This document shows positions 8,137 through 16,954 of a DNA stretch of 64,000 bases, piece after piece. Both the position numbers and the translations under genes were made by a program. The stretch is from Sediminibacterium sp. KACHI17 (GTDB lineage: Bacteria; Bacteroidota; Bacteroidia; Chitinophagales; Chitinophagaceae). Each line of letters begins with the position of its first letter. Position 1 is the first letter of the stretch. The stretch covers positions 248,001 through 312,000 of the forward strand of contig NZ_AP029612.1 of NCBI RefSeq assembly GCF_040362915.1, read 5' to 3'. Below the pieces are notes generated by a model. It saw nothing but the letters and a program-made list of their open reading frames with translations, was not told where the DNA came from and did no database searches.

Positions 8137-9090
8137 ATGAGCATAAAACCCCTAATTGGCCTTTTTGGCCTATTGATGATTGGCTGCACTAACCCCGCAT
8201 CTCAGAAAGGTAAAATTATAAAAATATCTTCTGCTGAAAGATGGGCTGGCTTTTTCGTAGATGATGCTTATGTAAAAAGAGCAGAAGGGTATGATTGGGT
8301 TGGCGTTGTAACCTCTTTGGTCAATGACAGTACCGTGCATGTGTCTGTCAGATCAAGAGCTGATCAAAAAAAAGCTACCTGCACTTTCGATGCAAATGCC
8401 ACTATACTTGATGATTCGACACTTACAGCTCAGGTAAATGGTGCTACCATTTATTTTATTGTACGTGCATCCGATTTAATCATTCGTGCCCCATCAGAGG
8501 CAGACGAAATGATGTTGGGGTATTTTTGTTCTGGAGGCGCCTCTATTGCCGGAAAATACAAAAGACAAGCCCAACCTCTAGATGAACAACAGGTTGATAA
8601 AACCATTTTTCTAAAAAACCTCTCACTACAAAATATATTCTTCGAAGTACGTTCTATTCGTACTGATAGTATTCCTCTTTTGACGGTTACAACCGTAGGA
8701 TTGAAGCATCATGCTGCACCGTACATTACCCCTTTAACGGATCAAGAGATCATGGATGCTGAGATCGAAGATTTGAATGCAGATGGATCTCCTGAACTAC
8801 TTATTTATACTTCTACACCGCAGCGAGATAAACCGGTACAAGTGATCGGTTTTTCAGTGAATAAAATGAAGTCGATGAGTATGATTGCTATGCCTGACTT
8901 ACGGGATAATGCTGAAGTTTTCAAAGAATATCGTGGTCATGATGAATGTCGAATTCTGGAAAACAGGCTGATGAGACGATTTCCATTAGCAGGAAAATCT
9001 AAAGAAGGTTATCCAATATATCGATTCATTACCTATAAAATGGTTGAAGGGGAAGCGATGCGTAGGTTTGAAATAGAAAGCATTCGGTAA
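8137..9090 (+). CDS. Lipoprotein of unknown function
   Basis: The 317-residue protein starts MSIKPLIGLFGLLMIGC, with a lipobox and lipidated Cys17. The region at about 45-150 looks like a small beta-rich domain with VYFIVRASDLIIRAPSE-like strands. The second half contains AEIEDLNADGSPELLIYTS, an acidic D-x-N-x-D-G-x-PEL loop like those of FG-GAP/VCBS-type repeats that bind calcium. I do not recognise the whole family. It heads a plus-strand series of envelope genes up to 12436. Confidence 0.65.
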   Translation: MSIKPLIGLFGLLMIGCTNPASQKGKIIKISSAERWAGFFVDDAYVKRAEGYDWVGVVTSLVNDSTVHVSVRSRADQKKATCTFDANATILDDSTLTAQVNGATIYFIVRASDLIIRAPSEADEMMLGYFCSGGASIAGKYKRQAQPLDEQQVDKTIFLKNLSLQNIFFEVRSIRTDSIPLLTVTTVGLKHHAAPYITPLTDQEIMDAEIEDLNADGSPELLIYTSTPQRDKPVQVIGFSVNKMKSMSMIAMPDLRDNAEVFKEYRGHDECRILENRLMRRFPLAGKSKEGYPIYRFITYKMVEGEAMRRFEIESIR

Positions 9091-9135
9091 TCAAGCATTG
9101 CTTAAATCATCTTTATCATAAGATAACTATTACAT

Positions 9136-9843
9136 ATGGAAGTTCATCGTCATCATGGTTCACATGGATCTGGCTGGAAAGCAAATCTTAAAGAATTTTT
9201 CATGCTTTTTTTAGCTGTACTCTGTGGCTTTTTTGCGGAAATGAAAGTTCATAGTGTTGTTGAGCATGAATACGAAGAAGAATATATTTCTTCTATTGTA
9301 GAGGACATTACATCAGATATAGCACAAATCAACATTTTATTATCTGACTACGAAAGTCAGGTAAGGCAAATGGATACCTTAATGGATGTATTAGCATCTC
9401 CCGAAGTTTTATCAGATTCGAGAACAGCTTATCGATTATGGACAGACGTTCAAGGATTCCAAGATTTTTCTTATGATGATAGAACGATTCAGCAATTAAA
9501 AAGTGGAGCAGGACTTAGGTTGATTAGGAAAAGTGTAGTAGCTACAGCTATTATGCGATATGATCAGTCCATACGAAAGTTTCAACTACAGCGAAATATC
9601 ATGAATACGGAAGTTGTTAATCAAAGGTTCTATTTTAATCTGTTTGATTTTGCAGCTCTTCGGAAATCCATGGAATCAGCAGTCCCTTTAACTGCATCAG
9701 GTAAGGCGTTCTTAAATCATGCAATTGGAGACAGATTATTTTACAAGAAATCTTTCTTGGCAATGATTGATCGGTTAAAGGAAGCATATATACAAGCTCA
9801 TAAAACATTAGAGGATATCAAAAAAAATTATGACATTGAATAG
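9136..9843 (+). CDS. Single-span membrane protein with extracytoplasmic helical domain
   Basis: The 235-residue protein has a His-rich N-terminus (HRHHGSHGSG), one hydrophobic span at about 21-37 (FFMLFLAVLCGFFAEM) and then a long helical domain rich in charged residues beginning VEHEYEEEYISSIVEDI. This arrangement, with the LFLAVxxGFFAE span, is common in Bacteroidota proteins of unknown role, related in style to DUF6090. It is the first gene of a tightly coupled trio: its last 14 nt overlap the next gene, which codes for an outer-membrane barrel. Confidence 0.7.
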   Translation: MEVHRHHGSHGSGWKANLKEFFMLFLAVLCGFFAEMKVHSVVEHEYEEEYISSIVEDITSDIAQINILLSDYESQVRQMDTLMDVLASPEVLSDSRTAYRLWTDVQGFQDFSYDDRTIQQLKSGAGLRLIRKSVVATAIMRYDQSIRKFQLQRNIMNTEVVNQRFYFNLFDFAALRKSMESAVPLTASGKAFLNHAIGDRLFYKKSFLAMIDRLKEAYIQAHKTLEDIKKNYDIE

Positions 9844-10426
9844 AGTGCTTTTACGACTTGTAAACAAATGCTACTTGGTTGCTTTATTGGGAACCGCATT
9901 ATTTTATGTTTCTAACGGTAATGCTCAAAATAGTAAATGGAAAATACAAGCCGGATTAGAATTAGGATTGCCAACCGGAAATTTTTCAAAGGTATACCAG
10001 CTGGGTAAGGGTATGCTGATCAAAGGATTATTATCTGTTAAATCCGGTGATCAATTTACATTTCAGACTTCTTACTCAGATTTCAAAATCAAAAATGATG
10101 TTATTGATCCTCGCTACTCATCTGATTATACCATTGTGCCAGTTTTATTTGGTTACAGGAGATACATCCAAAAATTTTATTCAGAAACACAAATCGGAAC
10201 CGGAATCTATACTATAAAAGTAAGTGGTGGTGGACAATCGTTGAGTAAGTCAGAAACCAATTTTACTTGGGCTCAGACATTCGGATTCAATTTTGCCCAC
10301 TTCGATTGGTTCGCTAAATACCAGCAGGGCAATTTGAAGAATGCGGGTGTTGAAAAACTTACAATGATAGGGGTAGGTATAGTATACCAGTTATCATTCA
10401 GTCAAAACAAAAGAGCTGTATTGTGA
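9830..10426 (+). CDS. Small outer-membrane beta-barrel protein
   Basis: The 198-residue protein has a signal peptide ending near SNGNAQ. It then shows alternating amphipathic strands (IQAGLELGLPTGNFSKV, YTIVPVLFGYRRYI, ETQIGTGIYTIKVSGG), as in 8-strand OmpA/OprF-like or PF13568-type barrels. It is a clear paralogue of the protein at 11915-12436, sharing LPTGNFSKV/FPLGNFSQV, YTIVPVLFGYR/YTIIPLMLGYR and IGTGIYTIK/VGAGLYTLK. It overlaps its neighbours by 14 nt upstream and 4 nt downstream, which suggests translational coupling. Confidence 0.75.
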   Translation: MTLNRVLLRLVNKCYLVALLGTALFYVSNGNAQNSKWKIQAGLELGLPTGNFSKVYQLGKGMLIKGLLSVKSGDQFTFQTSYSDFKIKNDVIDPRYSSDYTIVPVLFGYRRYIQKFYSETQIGTGIYTIKVSGGGQSLSKSETNFTWAQTFGFNFAHFDWFAKYQQGNLKNAGVEKLTMIGVGIVYQLSFSQNKRAVL

Positions 10427-11850
10427 GTAATTACATTTTTCGCAGAAGAATATTATTGATCCGAAGGGGGTTCTTTTTGGTTCTGCATTTATTTGGGATG
10501 CTATTGATAGCAACAGCGCAAATTAATCCATCGGTATCTCCTGACTCGTCTAAATTTCAGCCAGCTATTCAGGATATAATCATAGGAGAACGTAAAGCTA
10601 TTAGGGCTACTTCGGAACTTTTTATAACACAGGCAATTCCATGGTCTATTAATCGATTTGTACGAAAGGCTGATTTTGCGAAAATTTCGTTCAAGAGTTT
10701 ATCGAACAACGTAAATCCTTCTTCATGGGAATGGGATGATAATTCATTTCAAACCAATCAATTTGCACACCCTTTTCATGGAAGTTTGTATTTCAATGCA
10801 TTCAGAAGTAATGGGTATTCATTCTGGCAATCGGCTCCTGCAGCTTTTTCTGGTAGTTTGTTTTGGGAAATAGCAGGGGAAACACATGTTCCTGCACCGA
10901 ATGACTTTATTAATACAAGCTTAGGTGGTATTTCTTTAGGTGAAATGACTCACCGACTTGCTAACTCTTTAATTGACCCCTCAGCAAGAGGATTTAAAAG
11001 AACAACACAAGAAGTACTTGGGTTAATCATCAATCCGATGAATGGATTAAACCGAATTCTGAATCGTAAATGGGGACGTGTTGAACCATTTAGAACAAGA
11101 GATTCAAGTACAAAACTGGTGAATGCTTTTGTAGATTATGGTGGGCGTTTTTTTAGCGAAAGGTCTTCTGATTTTTTAAAGCGAAGAGGAAATAACGAGT
11201 TTTATATGCGATTAAGATTGCTATATGGTAATCCGGATGAAGCTTCTGTGATTCCTTTTAGTGCTTTTAATATGTCAGCAGAGGTAGGTGCTTCTGATTC
11301 TGGCTACCTCAATACATTAATGGTGACGGGTTACATACGTAGATGGAAGATGAGTGCAAAGAGTATGGGACTGATCAGTATGAATTATGATTTTTTCAAA
11401 AATAATGCATTCGAATATGGCGCTCAAAGTTTTCGCTTTACAGTATTGTCTGACTGGAAGCAAAAAAATCCTCGAAACAAACTAAGAACAACTATCGGAG
11501 GAAGTGTCATAGCATTGGCTGCTGTACCGGATGTATATCTCTATTATGGAGAAGGTAGAAACTATGATTATGGTCCGGGTATTGGGTATCATGCGGGAAC
11601 TGAGATTAGTTTTCATGATGTATTATTTCTCAATTTCCAATACCGTGGCGGTTGGTTTAAAACACTGAATGGAAATCGATCTAACTTTTTCTTAAATACT
11701 GTTACCAATGAAGTGAGGTACGAGCCTCGGAAAAATTTATTTTTTACATTAGAGCTTGGGCATTTCAGTTTGCAAGGAAACTATGCGGATTATCCTGATT
11801 TTACTCGGACTTATCCATTTCTTCGGTACTCAACAGGTTTTCGTTTCTGA
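10423..11850 (+). CDS. DUF3943 family outer-membrane protein
   Basis: The 475-residue protein starts with GTG at 10423, inside the GTGA overlap with the preceding stop. A signal peptide ends near LIATAQ. The central part matches DUF3943: FQTNQFAHPFHGSLYFNAFRSNGYSFW, then FWEIAGETHVPAPNDFINTS, GGISLGEMTHRLANS and GLIINPMNGLNR. The C-terminal half is a run of beta strands ending in an aromatic residue (STGFRF), typical of outer-membrane barrels. The function is unknown. It sits between two paralogous small barrels. Confidence 0.85.
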   Translation: MSNYIFRRRILLIRRGFFLVLHLFGMLLIATAQINPSVSPDSSKFQPAIQDIIIGERKAIRATSELFITQAIPWSINRFVRKADFAKISFKSLSNNVNPSSWEWDDNSFQTNQFAHPFHGSLYFNAFRSNGYSFWQSAPAAFSGSLFWEIAGETHVPAPNDFINTSLGGISLGEMTHRLANSLIDPSARGFKRTTQEVLGLIINPMNGLNRILNRKWGRVEPFRTRDSSTKLVNAFVDYGGRFFSERSSDFLKRRGNNEFYMRLRLLYGNPDEASVIPFSAFNMSAEVGASDSGYLNTLMVTGYIRRWKMSAKSMGLISMNYDFFKNNAFEYGAQSFRFTVLSDWKQKNPRNKLRTTIGGSVIALAAVPDVYLYYGEGRNYDYGPGIGYHAGTEISFHDVLFLNFQYRGGWFKTLNGNRSNFFLNTVTNEVRYEPRKNLFFTLELGHFSLQGNYADYPDFTRTYPFLRYSTGFRF

Positions 11851-11914
11851 TCTTATTATTTGACCAATAAAGTATAACTTATATTCTAATCATCATTTTC
11901 AAAACATAGTAGTT

Positions 11915-12436
11915 ATGAAAAAGTATATTTTTCTTTTGTTATTGTTTGTTTGTATCAAATCTGAAATTTATGGTCAAAGACCGCAACAATTTGAGCTGAG
12001 GATCGTTCCTGAAGTCTCATTTCCATTGGGAAATTTTTCTCAGGTAGCTAATACCGGAATTGGAGGTAGCCTTAAAGGATCTTATAGTTTTAAAAGTCCG
12101 GGTCACCTTTTGTTGAGTATCGGGTATCAAAATTTTGGAATCAAAACTTTAGTGCCGGGAGTGAGTTCGCAATATACAATCATACCGCTGATGTTAGGAT
12201 ACAGACATGATATAAAAAGAGTTTTTCTTGAAAGTCAGGTTGGAGCAGGTCTCTATACTCTTAAAGCAAAGAATGGAGCTGCATCAGCAACAGATTCAAA
12301 TGTGAATTTTACTTACTCGCAAAGTATTGGCTATGATTTTGGTAACTACGAGTTACTAATGCGTTATCAGTCTGGTAGTCTTAAAGGCTCTGACAGATTA
12401 AATGTGTTGGGTATTGGTATGAACTTTTCTTTTTAA
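11915..12436 (+). CDS. Small outer-membrane beta-barrel protein, paralogue of the 9830 gene
   Basis: The 173-residue protein has a signal peptide (MKKYIFLLLLFVCIKSEIYGQ) and about eight amphipathic strands ending in the aromatic terminus NFSF. It resembles the 9830-10426 product along its whole length, so the pair probably arose by duplication around the DUF3943 gene. The stop codon is embedded in an 18-bp inverted repeat. A 64-nt gap separates it from the upstream gene. Confidence 0.75.
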   Translation: MKKYIFLLLLFVCIKSEIYGQRPQQFELRIVPEVSFPLGNFSQVANTGIGGSLKGSYSFKSPGHLLLSIGYQNFGIKTLVPGVSSQYTIIPLMLGYRHDIKRVFLESQVGAGLYTLKAKNGAASATDSNVNFTYSQSIGYDFGNYELLMRYQSGSLKGSDRLNVLGIGMNFSF

Positions 12437-12467
12437 TTCCGATCAATCATTGATCGGAATTAAAAAG
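12429..12467. terminator. Hairpin between convergent genes, overlapping a stop codon
   Basis: CTTTTTAATTCCGATCAA (12429-12446) and its exact 18-nt complement (12450-12467) enclose the loop TCA. The left arm includes the TAA stop of the barrel gene at 12434-12436. The T-rich left end and A-rich right end make it usable as a terminator on either strand, here between the barrel gene and cphA. Confidence 0.7.
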
Positions 12468-12476
12468 TATACAAGT

Positions 12477-15101
12477 TTATTCATTCAAATCTTCCTTTTC
12501 TTTCAGCGCCTTAATTAAATCCAGCGCTTCCGCCACTACATCACACATGATGGTAATCAGAGAACCCGGTTTGGCAGTATTATAGGCATGCATGATGGCC
12601 TCTTTTTCATTATAAATAATGGTCAAAGGGATATCTTTTCCTTTGGTATCATTGATGCCCTCTACCAAGAGGTTTACGATCTCTTCTGCTGTTCTACCCC
12701 GTAGGTTTTTATCCTGGCGGATGATGATCTCATCGAAACTTCGGCCCGAGATCCTTCCCAATTCCCGAATATCTTCATCCCTACGATCACCGGTTCCGCT
12801 GATGATACCCACTTTCGGGAAACCATCCATTTTCCCCACAAAATCACAGAGCAGTTCCAATCCTGCAGGATTATGGGCAAAATCTACCAGGAACTTAAAA
12901 TGTTTGAATTCAAACAGGTTCAATCTGCCCGGGGTTTGTGAAGGTGAAGGAACAAATGTGGTCAGTGCAGTTCTGATATCTTCGATGCTAATGTCTTTAA
13001 ACAAATAGGTCGCCAGTACGGCAGGTAGGGTATTCATGATATTATGGACCGCTTTCCCGCCATAAGTAATGGGGATCTCACTTACTTTGATCACGCGTAT
13101 TTTCCATGTGCCTTTAAGGATGGATACATACCCATTTTCAAATACCACCGCATAGCCTCCTTTATTACAATGCTCCTGTATGCGTGGATTCATTTCGTCC
13201 ATACTAAAATAGGCTACATTACAACTTAGACCTTTGTACATGTTATACACTAGATCGTCATCAGCATTGAGGATGGCAAAGCCATGATTGAATGTCGTTT
13301 CCGGAATCACTGCTTTTACCCTTGCCATTTGTTCGAGAGAATCAATTCCACCGAGACCAAGATGATCAGCAGTTACATTGGTCACGATACTCACATTACA
13401 ATGCTGAAATGCCAGTCCTGCTTTTAATAAACCTCCACGTGCGCATTCCAATACCGCAAAATCAACAGTAGGGTCTCTGAGTACGAATTGGGCACTGAGT
13501 GGACCGGTACAATCACCTTTCATCATCAGCTGATTCTGTATGTATACGCCATCACTCGTGGTATAACCTACTTTTCGTCCGGCTGTTTTGCATATGTGTG
13601 CGGTGAGTCGGGTAGTGGTGGTTTTGCCATTGGTTCCTGTAACAGCAATGATGGGAATCCGTCCATCAGAACCTTTGGGGAATAACATATTGATCACAGG
13701 CTCTGCCACATTGCGGGGCAGTCCTTCTGCAGGTTCAATATGCATACGGAATCCGGGAGCTGCGTTGACTTCCAGTACGGCACCTCCATTTTCATAAATA
13801 GGTGCGCGCAGATCCGGAGCCATGATATCAATACCGCAGATATCCAATCCAATGATCTTGGCAATTCGTTCAGCGAGAAAAATATTGACCGGATGTACTT
13901 CATCGGTTACATCTGTAGAAGTACCACCTGTGCTAAGGTTGGCAGTAGGTTTCAGTAATACCAATTCATCTTTGGGTGGAATGGTGTCTAAAGTGTATCC
14001 TTTCTCATCTAACATTTTTTGTGTGAACTGATCGATCGTGATCTGTGTCAATACTTTTTCATGTCCATAACCACGGCGAGGGTCTTTATTGGTTTCATCG
14101 ATCAGCCATTGAATGGTATGCACACCATCTCCAATGACTGATGCAGGAGTTCTTAATGCAGCACACACAAATTTGTAGTTGATCACCAATACGCGGAAGT
14201 CGACGCCGGTAATAAATTTTTCAACGATCACGGATCTACTGTATTGTTTGGCAGCTTCAAAAGCTTTGAGTGCCATTTCCCAGGTGGTGATATTGGTGGT
14301 ATTACCTTTACCATGATTGCCATCAATCGGTTTGATCACTAATGGATAACCGAACTTGGCAACTGCATCTTCTAGTCCGGCCTCGGTTCTGATGACGGTT
14401 CCTTTGGGTACCGGTATTTCTGCAGCTTCTAATAGATTTTTGGTTTCTTCTTTATCACAAGCGATATCTACTGCAATATTTGATGTAGTACTTGCAATGG
14501 TGGCACGGATTCTTTTTTGGTGTACTCCATAGCCTAATTGTACCAGGCTTTGTTTGTTCAAGCGGATATAAGGAATGCCTCGTTTAGCAGCTTCTTCCAC
14601 GATACAACCGGTTGAAGGCCCCAAGCGTGTGTCTTCGCGTATCTCACGCAAGCGTTGAATGTCTTCCGATAAATCATATGCAACAGCATCTACCAATGAT
14701 TGTGCAATGCGAACAGATGCTTTGGCGGCATAAACACCTGCATCTTCTTCCATATAGTTGAAGACGACATGGTATTCTCCTTCTTTGCCGGTACCTCTGG
14801 TTCTGCCAAATCCGCAATTCATGCCTGCCAGGGTTTGTAATTCCAGTGCAATATGTTCAATCACATGTCCCATCCATGTTCCTTCATCTACACGCTCAAA
14901 AAATCCACCCGGTTTACCAACACTGCAACGATGAGAATACATAGAAGGAAAAAGGGATTCCAGGCGTTGCCGAAAGCCATCAATGGTGTTGGTAGGTCTT
15001 TGCTCCAGTTCTTCCAGATTCAATTTCATCTGGATCAGTTTCGGGCGACGAACACTCCAGTAATTCGGTCCGCGCAGGACTTTGATCTCTTCAATTTTCA
15101 T
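12477..15101 (-). CDS. cphA: Cyanophycin synthetase
   Basis: The 874-residue enzyme makes cyanophycin (multi-L-arginyl-poly-L-aspartate) from Asp, Arg and ATP. The N-terminal region has the family's SVGKPGGFFERVDEGTWMGH and HIALELQTLAG blocks. An ATP-grasp domain covers about 210-470 (for example PLVIKPIDGNHGKGN and EVNAAPGFRMH). A Mur-ligase-like domain follows, with P-loop VTGTNGKTTTTRL near residue 488 and DFAHNPAGLE. The length matches CphA1. It is transcribed divergently from cphB, 129 nt apart. The product would be a cytoplasmic nitrogen and carbon reserve. Confidence 0.96.
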   Translation of the reverse strand: MKIEEIKVLRGPNYWSVRRPKLIQMKLNLEELEQRPTNTIDGFRQRLESLFPSMYSHRCSVGKPGGFFERVDEGTWMGHVIEHIALELQTLAGMNCGFGRTRGTGKEGEYHVVFNYMEEDAGVYAAKASVRIAQSLVDAVAYDLSEDIQRLREIREDTRLGPSTGCIVEEAAKRGIPYIRLNKQSLVQLGYGVHQKRIRATIASTTSNIAVDIACDKEETKNLLEAAEIPVPKGTVIRTEAGLEDAVAKFGYPLVIKPIDGNHGKGNTTNITTWEMALKAFEAAKQYSRSVIVEKFITGVDFRVLVINYKFVCAALRTPASVIGDGVHTIQWLIDETNKDPRRGYGHEKVLTQITIDQFTQKMLDEKGYTLDTIPPKDELVLLKPTANLSTGGTSTDVTDEVHPVNIFLAERIAKIIGLDICGIDIMAPDLRAPIYENGGAVLEVNAAPGFRMHIEPAEGLPRNVAEPVINMLFPKGSDGRIPIIAVTGTNGKTTTTRLTAHICKTAGRKVGYTTSDGVYIQNQLMMKGDCTGPLSAQFVLRDPTVDFAVLECARGGLLKAGLAFQHCNVSIVTNVTADHLGLGGIDSLEQMARVKAVIPETTFNHGFAILNADDDLVYNMYKGLSCNVAYFSMDEMNPRIQEHCNKGGYAVVFENGYVSILKGTWKIRVIKVSEIPITYGGKAVHNIMNTLPAVLATYLFKDISIEDIRTALTTFVPSPSQTPGRLNLFEFKHFKFLVDFAHNPAGLELLCDFVGKMDGFPKVGIISGTGDRRDEDIRELGRISGRSFDEIIIRQDKNLRGRTAEEIVNLLVEGINDTKGKDIPLTIIYNEKEAIMHAYNTAKPGSLITIMCDVVAEALDLIKALKEKEDLNE

Positions 15102-15230
15102 AGAAACAGTTTGGTTGGCTTATTTATTCACAGAGAATACCCATTAGGGAAGATGATCAATATAGCACATTTTTGGGTAAGCCTTAGCCATTGAAATCAC
15201 TTATTTTTGTTTGGAAAGAATTTCTACTGA

Positions 15231-16121
15231 ATGCGTATTCCTAAAGGTAAACTGATCGCTATAGGCGGAGCTGAAGACAAAGGAACCGATCTTGAAAAAG
15301 GAGAGTTTCATCGTAATAACCTCAATTTTTTTGAATTGGGAATTCTGCGTCGCATCGTAGAAGAGATCGGCGGAATTCATTCGCGAATAGAAGTGGTTAC
15401 CACGGCTTCTACCATTCCTTATGAGGTAGGAGAAAATTACCTGAATGCTTTTGGGAAGATCGGATGCACGGATATTGGTCTCTTACATATTCGTAATCGC
15501 GAAGATGCCATGCGTGCAGATTATGTGGAGCGCATTCGTACATGTGCAGGGGTGATGTTCAGTGGTGGTAATCAGCTCAGACTGTCTGCTATTTTCGGGG
15601 GTACTGTTTTTTTGAAGACCATTCATGAAAGATATCAGTCAGAAAGTTTTGTTATTGCAGGAACATCTGCCGGTGCTATGGCGATGAGTAATACCATGAT
15701 CTATGAGGGGAATGCTACCCGTGCCCATTTAAAAGGGGAAGTGAAAATCACAACCGGATTGGCATTCATGGATAATGTCATCTTTGATTCTCATTTTGAA
15801 AAGCGTGGTCGTTTTGCAAGATTGGCACAGGCAGTTGCAGCGAATCCATCCTGTATTGGCATTGGATTGGGAGAAGATACCGGAATGTTGATCACACAGG
15901 GAAATAGAATGGAAGCCATCGGTAGTGGACCTGTGATCATTGTGGACGGACATGATATCCGTCACAGCAATATGGCCGATATACCGGAAGGTAATCCGAT
16001 CACCATTGAAAATCTGAAAGTTCATTTTTGTGCCAAAGGAAACGGATACCTGGTTGAAGAAAGAACCTTTGTTGAACAAATGGGCGCCAGCACCACACCT
16101 GTGATGACGGATGTTTATTAG
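15231..16121 (+). CDS. cphB: Cyanophycinase
   Basis: This is a 296-residue serine exopeptidase of the S51 family that releases beta-Asp-Arg dipeptides from cyanophycin. The nucleophile is Ser146 in AGTSAGAMAMS. Other family marks are IAIGGAEDK near the N-terminus, MFSGGNQLRL and IGLGEDTGML. There is no signal peptide, which fits breakdown of an internal store. It is divergent from cphA, so the shared 15102-15230 region probably holds both promoters. No convincing promoter with correct spacing was found by eye. The dipeptide product would need an isoaspartyl peptidase; one is encoded at 59896-60846. Confidence 0.95.
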   Translation: MRIPKGKLIAIGGAEDKGTDLEKGEFHRNNLNFFELGILRRIVEEIGGIHSRIEVVTTASTIPYEVGENYLNAFGKIGCTDIGLLHIRNREDAMRADYVERIRTCAGVMFSGGNQLRLSAIFGGTVFLKTIHERYQSESFVIAGTSAGAMAMSNTMIYEGNATRAHLKGEVKITTGLAFMDNVIFDSHFEKRGRFARLAQAVAANPSCIGIGLGEDTGMLITQGNRMEAIGSGPVIIVDGHDIRHSNMADIPEGNPITIENLKVHFCAKGNGYLVEERTFVEQMGASTTPVMTDVY

Positions 16122-16242
16122 TCCATGGTCCATAGCTTATGGCTTATGGATCATAGCTAATGGTTAATAGGAGCCCAATAACCCGATTACCCGATAACCT
16201 GATCACCTGCAAACCCATAACCCAGTACCCAGCACCTAAAAC
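16122..16242. repeat. Two adjacent intergenic word-repeat arms
   Basis: 16124-16165 holds CCATGGTCCATAG/CTTATGG words. 16165-16240 holds C-rich words such as ACCCGATTACCCGATAACC and CCCAGTACCCAGCACC. The first recurs at 19831, 23821 and 27183. The second is the complement of words at 4450 and 47760. No gene is present. Confidence 0.65.
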
Positions 16243-16923
16243 ATGAACAAACTCATCCTCTTCACACTATTCATTGCAGCAATGTTTGTTTTGTCTGCGT
16301 ATCGTTCTGATCGGAAAAAGAAGATCCTATTTTTTGGTGATTCCATTACAGAGTTGGGCGTAAAGCCGAATGGATATATTCGGGTCATAGAGGATATCAT
16401 TCGGAATGAGGATAAGTCTAGCCAGTATGAATTGATCGGTAAAGGTATTGGTGGGAATAAAGTGTACGATTTGTTTTTACGGATGGAAGAAGATGTGCTG
16501 AAGTTACAACCTCAGATCGTAGTGATATATATTGGTGTGAATGATATCTGGCACAAGAGCATGATGGGAACCGGTACTGATTATGATAAGTTTGGAACAT
16601 TCTACCAGGCCATCGTCAATAAACTAAAAGCAGCGGGTATTCAAGTGGTTCTTTGTACTCCTGCTGTGATCGGTGAACGATATGATGGAACAAATCCACA
16701 GGATGGTGAATTGAATCATTACAGTAATTGGATCAGAAAGTATGCCAGCGACAACAGTTTACCACTGGTTGATCTGCGCGCAGCTTTCTTGAATTATAGC
16801 AAAGCCCATAACCCCAATAATCAGGATGCTAAAATTCTTACTTATGATCGTGTGCATTTGAATGATATAGGTAACAAGCTGGTGGCTGAGCAAATGTGGG
16901 AGAAACTAAAAACAATCAAATGA
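16243..16923 (+). CDS. SGNH/GDSL-family hydrolase, exported
   Basis: The 226-residue protein has an N-terminal signal or anchor segment (LILFTLFIAAMFVLSAY). Block I is ILFFGDSITE with the catalytic Ser, block III is YIGVNDIW, and the C-terminal DRVHLNDIG holds the D-x-x-H dyad. Block II's Gly is in GKGIGGNKV. Such enzymes act as esterases, lipases or polysaccharide deacetylases; the substrate is unknown. It lies 31 nt upstream of the alpha/beta hydrolase gene and may share its transcript. Confidence 0.88.
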   Translation: MNKLILFTLFIAAMFVLSAYRSDRKKKILFFGDSITELGVKPNGYIRVIEDIIRNEDKSSQYELIGKGIGGNKVYDLFLRMEEDVLKLQPQIVVIYIGVNDIWHKSMMGTGTDYDKFGTFYQAIVNKLKAAGIQVVLCTPAVIGERYDGTNPQDGELNHYSNWIRKYASDNSLPLVDLRAAFLNYSKAHNPNNQDAKILTYDRVHLNDIGNKLVAEQMWEKLKTIK

Positions 16924-16954
16924 TCCATTATAGTCAATACAATATCCAGCTATT

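Noticed and set aside
15102..15230. Promoter TTTG (15172) with TATTTTTG (15202) for cphB
   Set aside because: Spacing is 26 nt, well outside the usual 19 or so.
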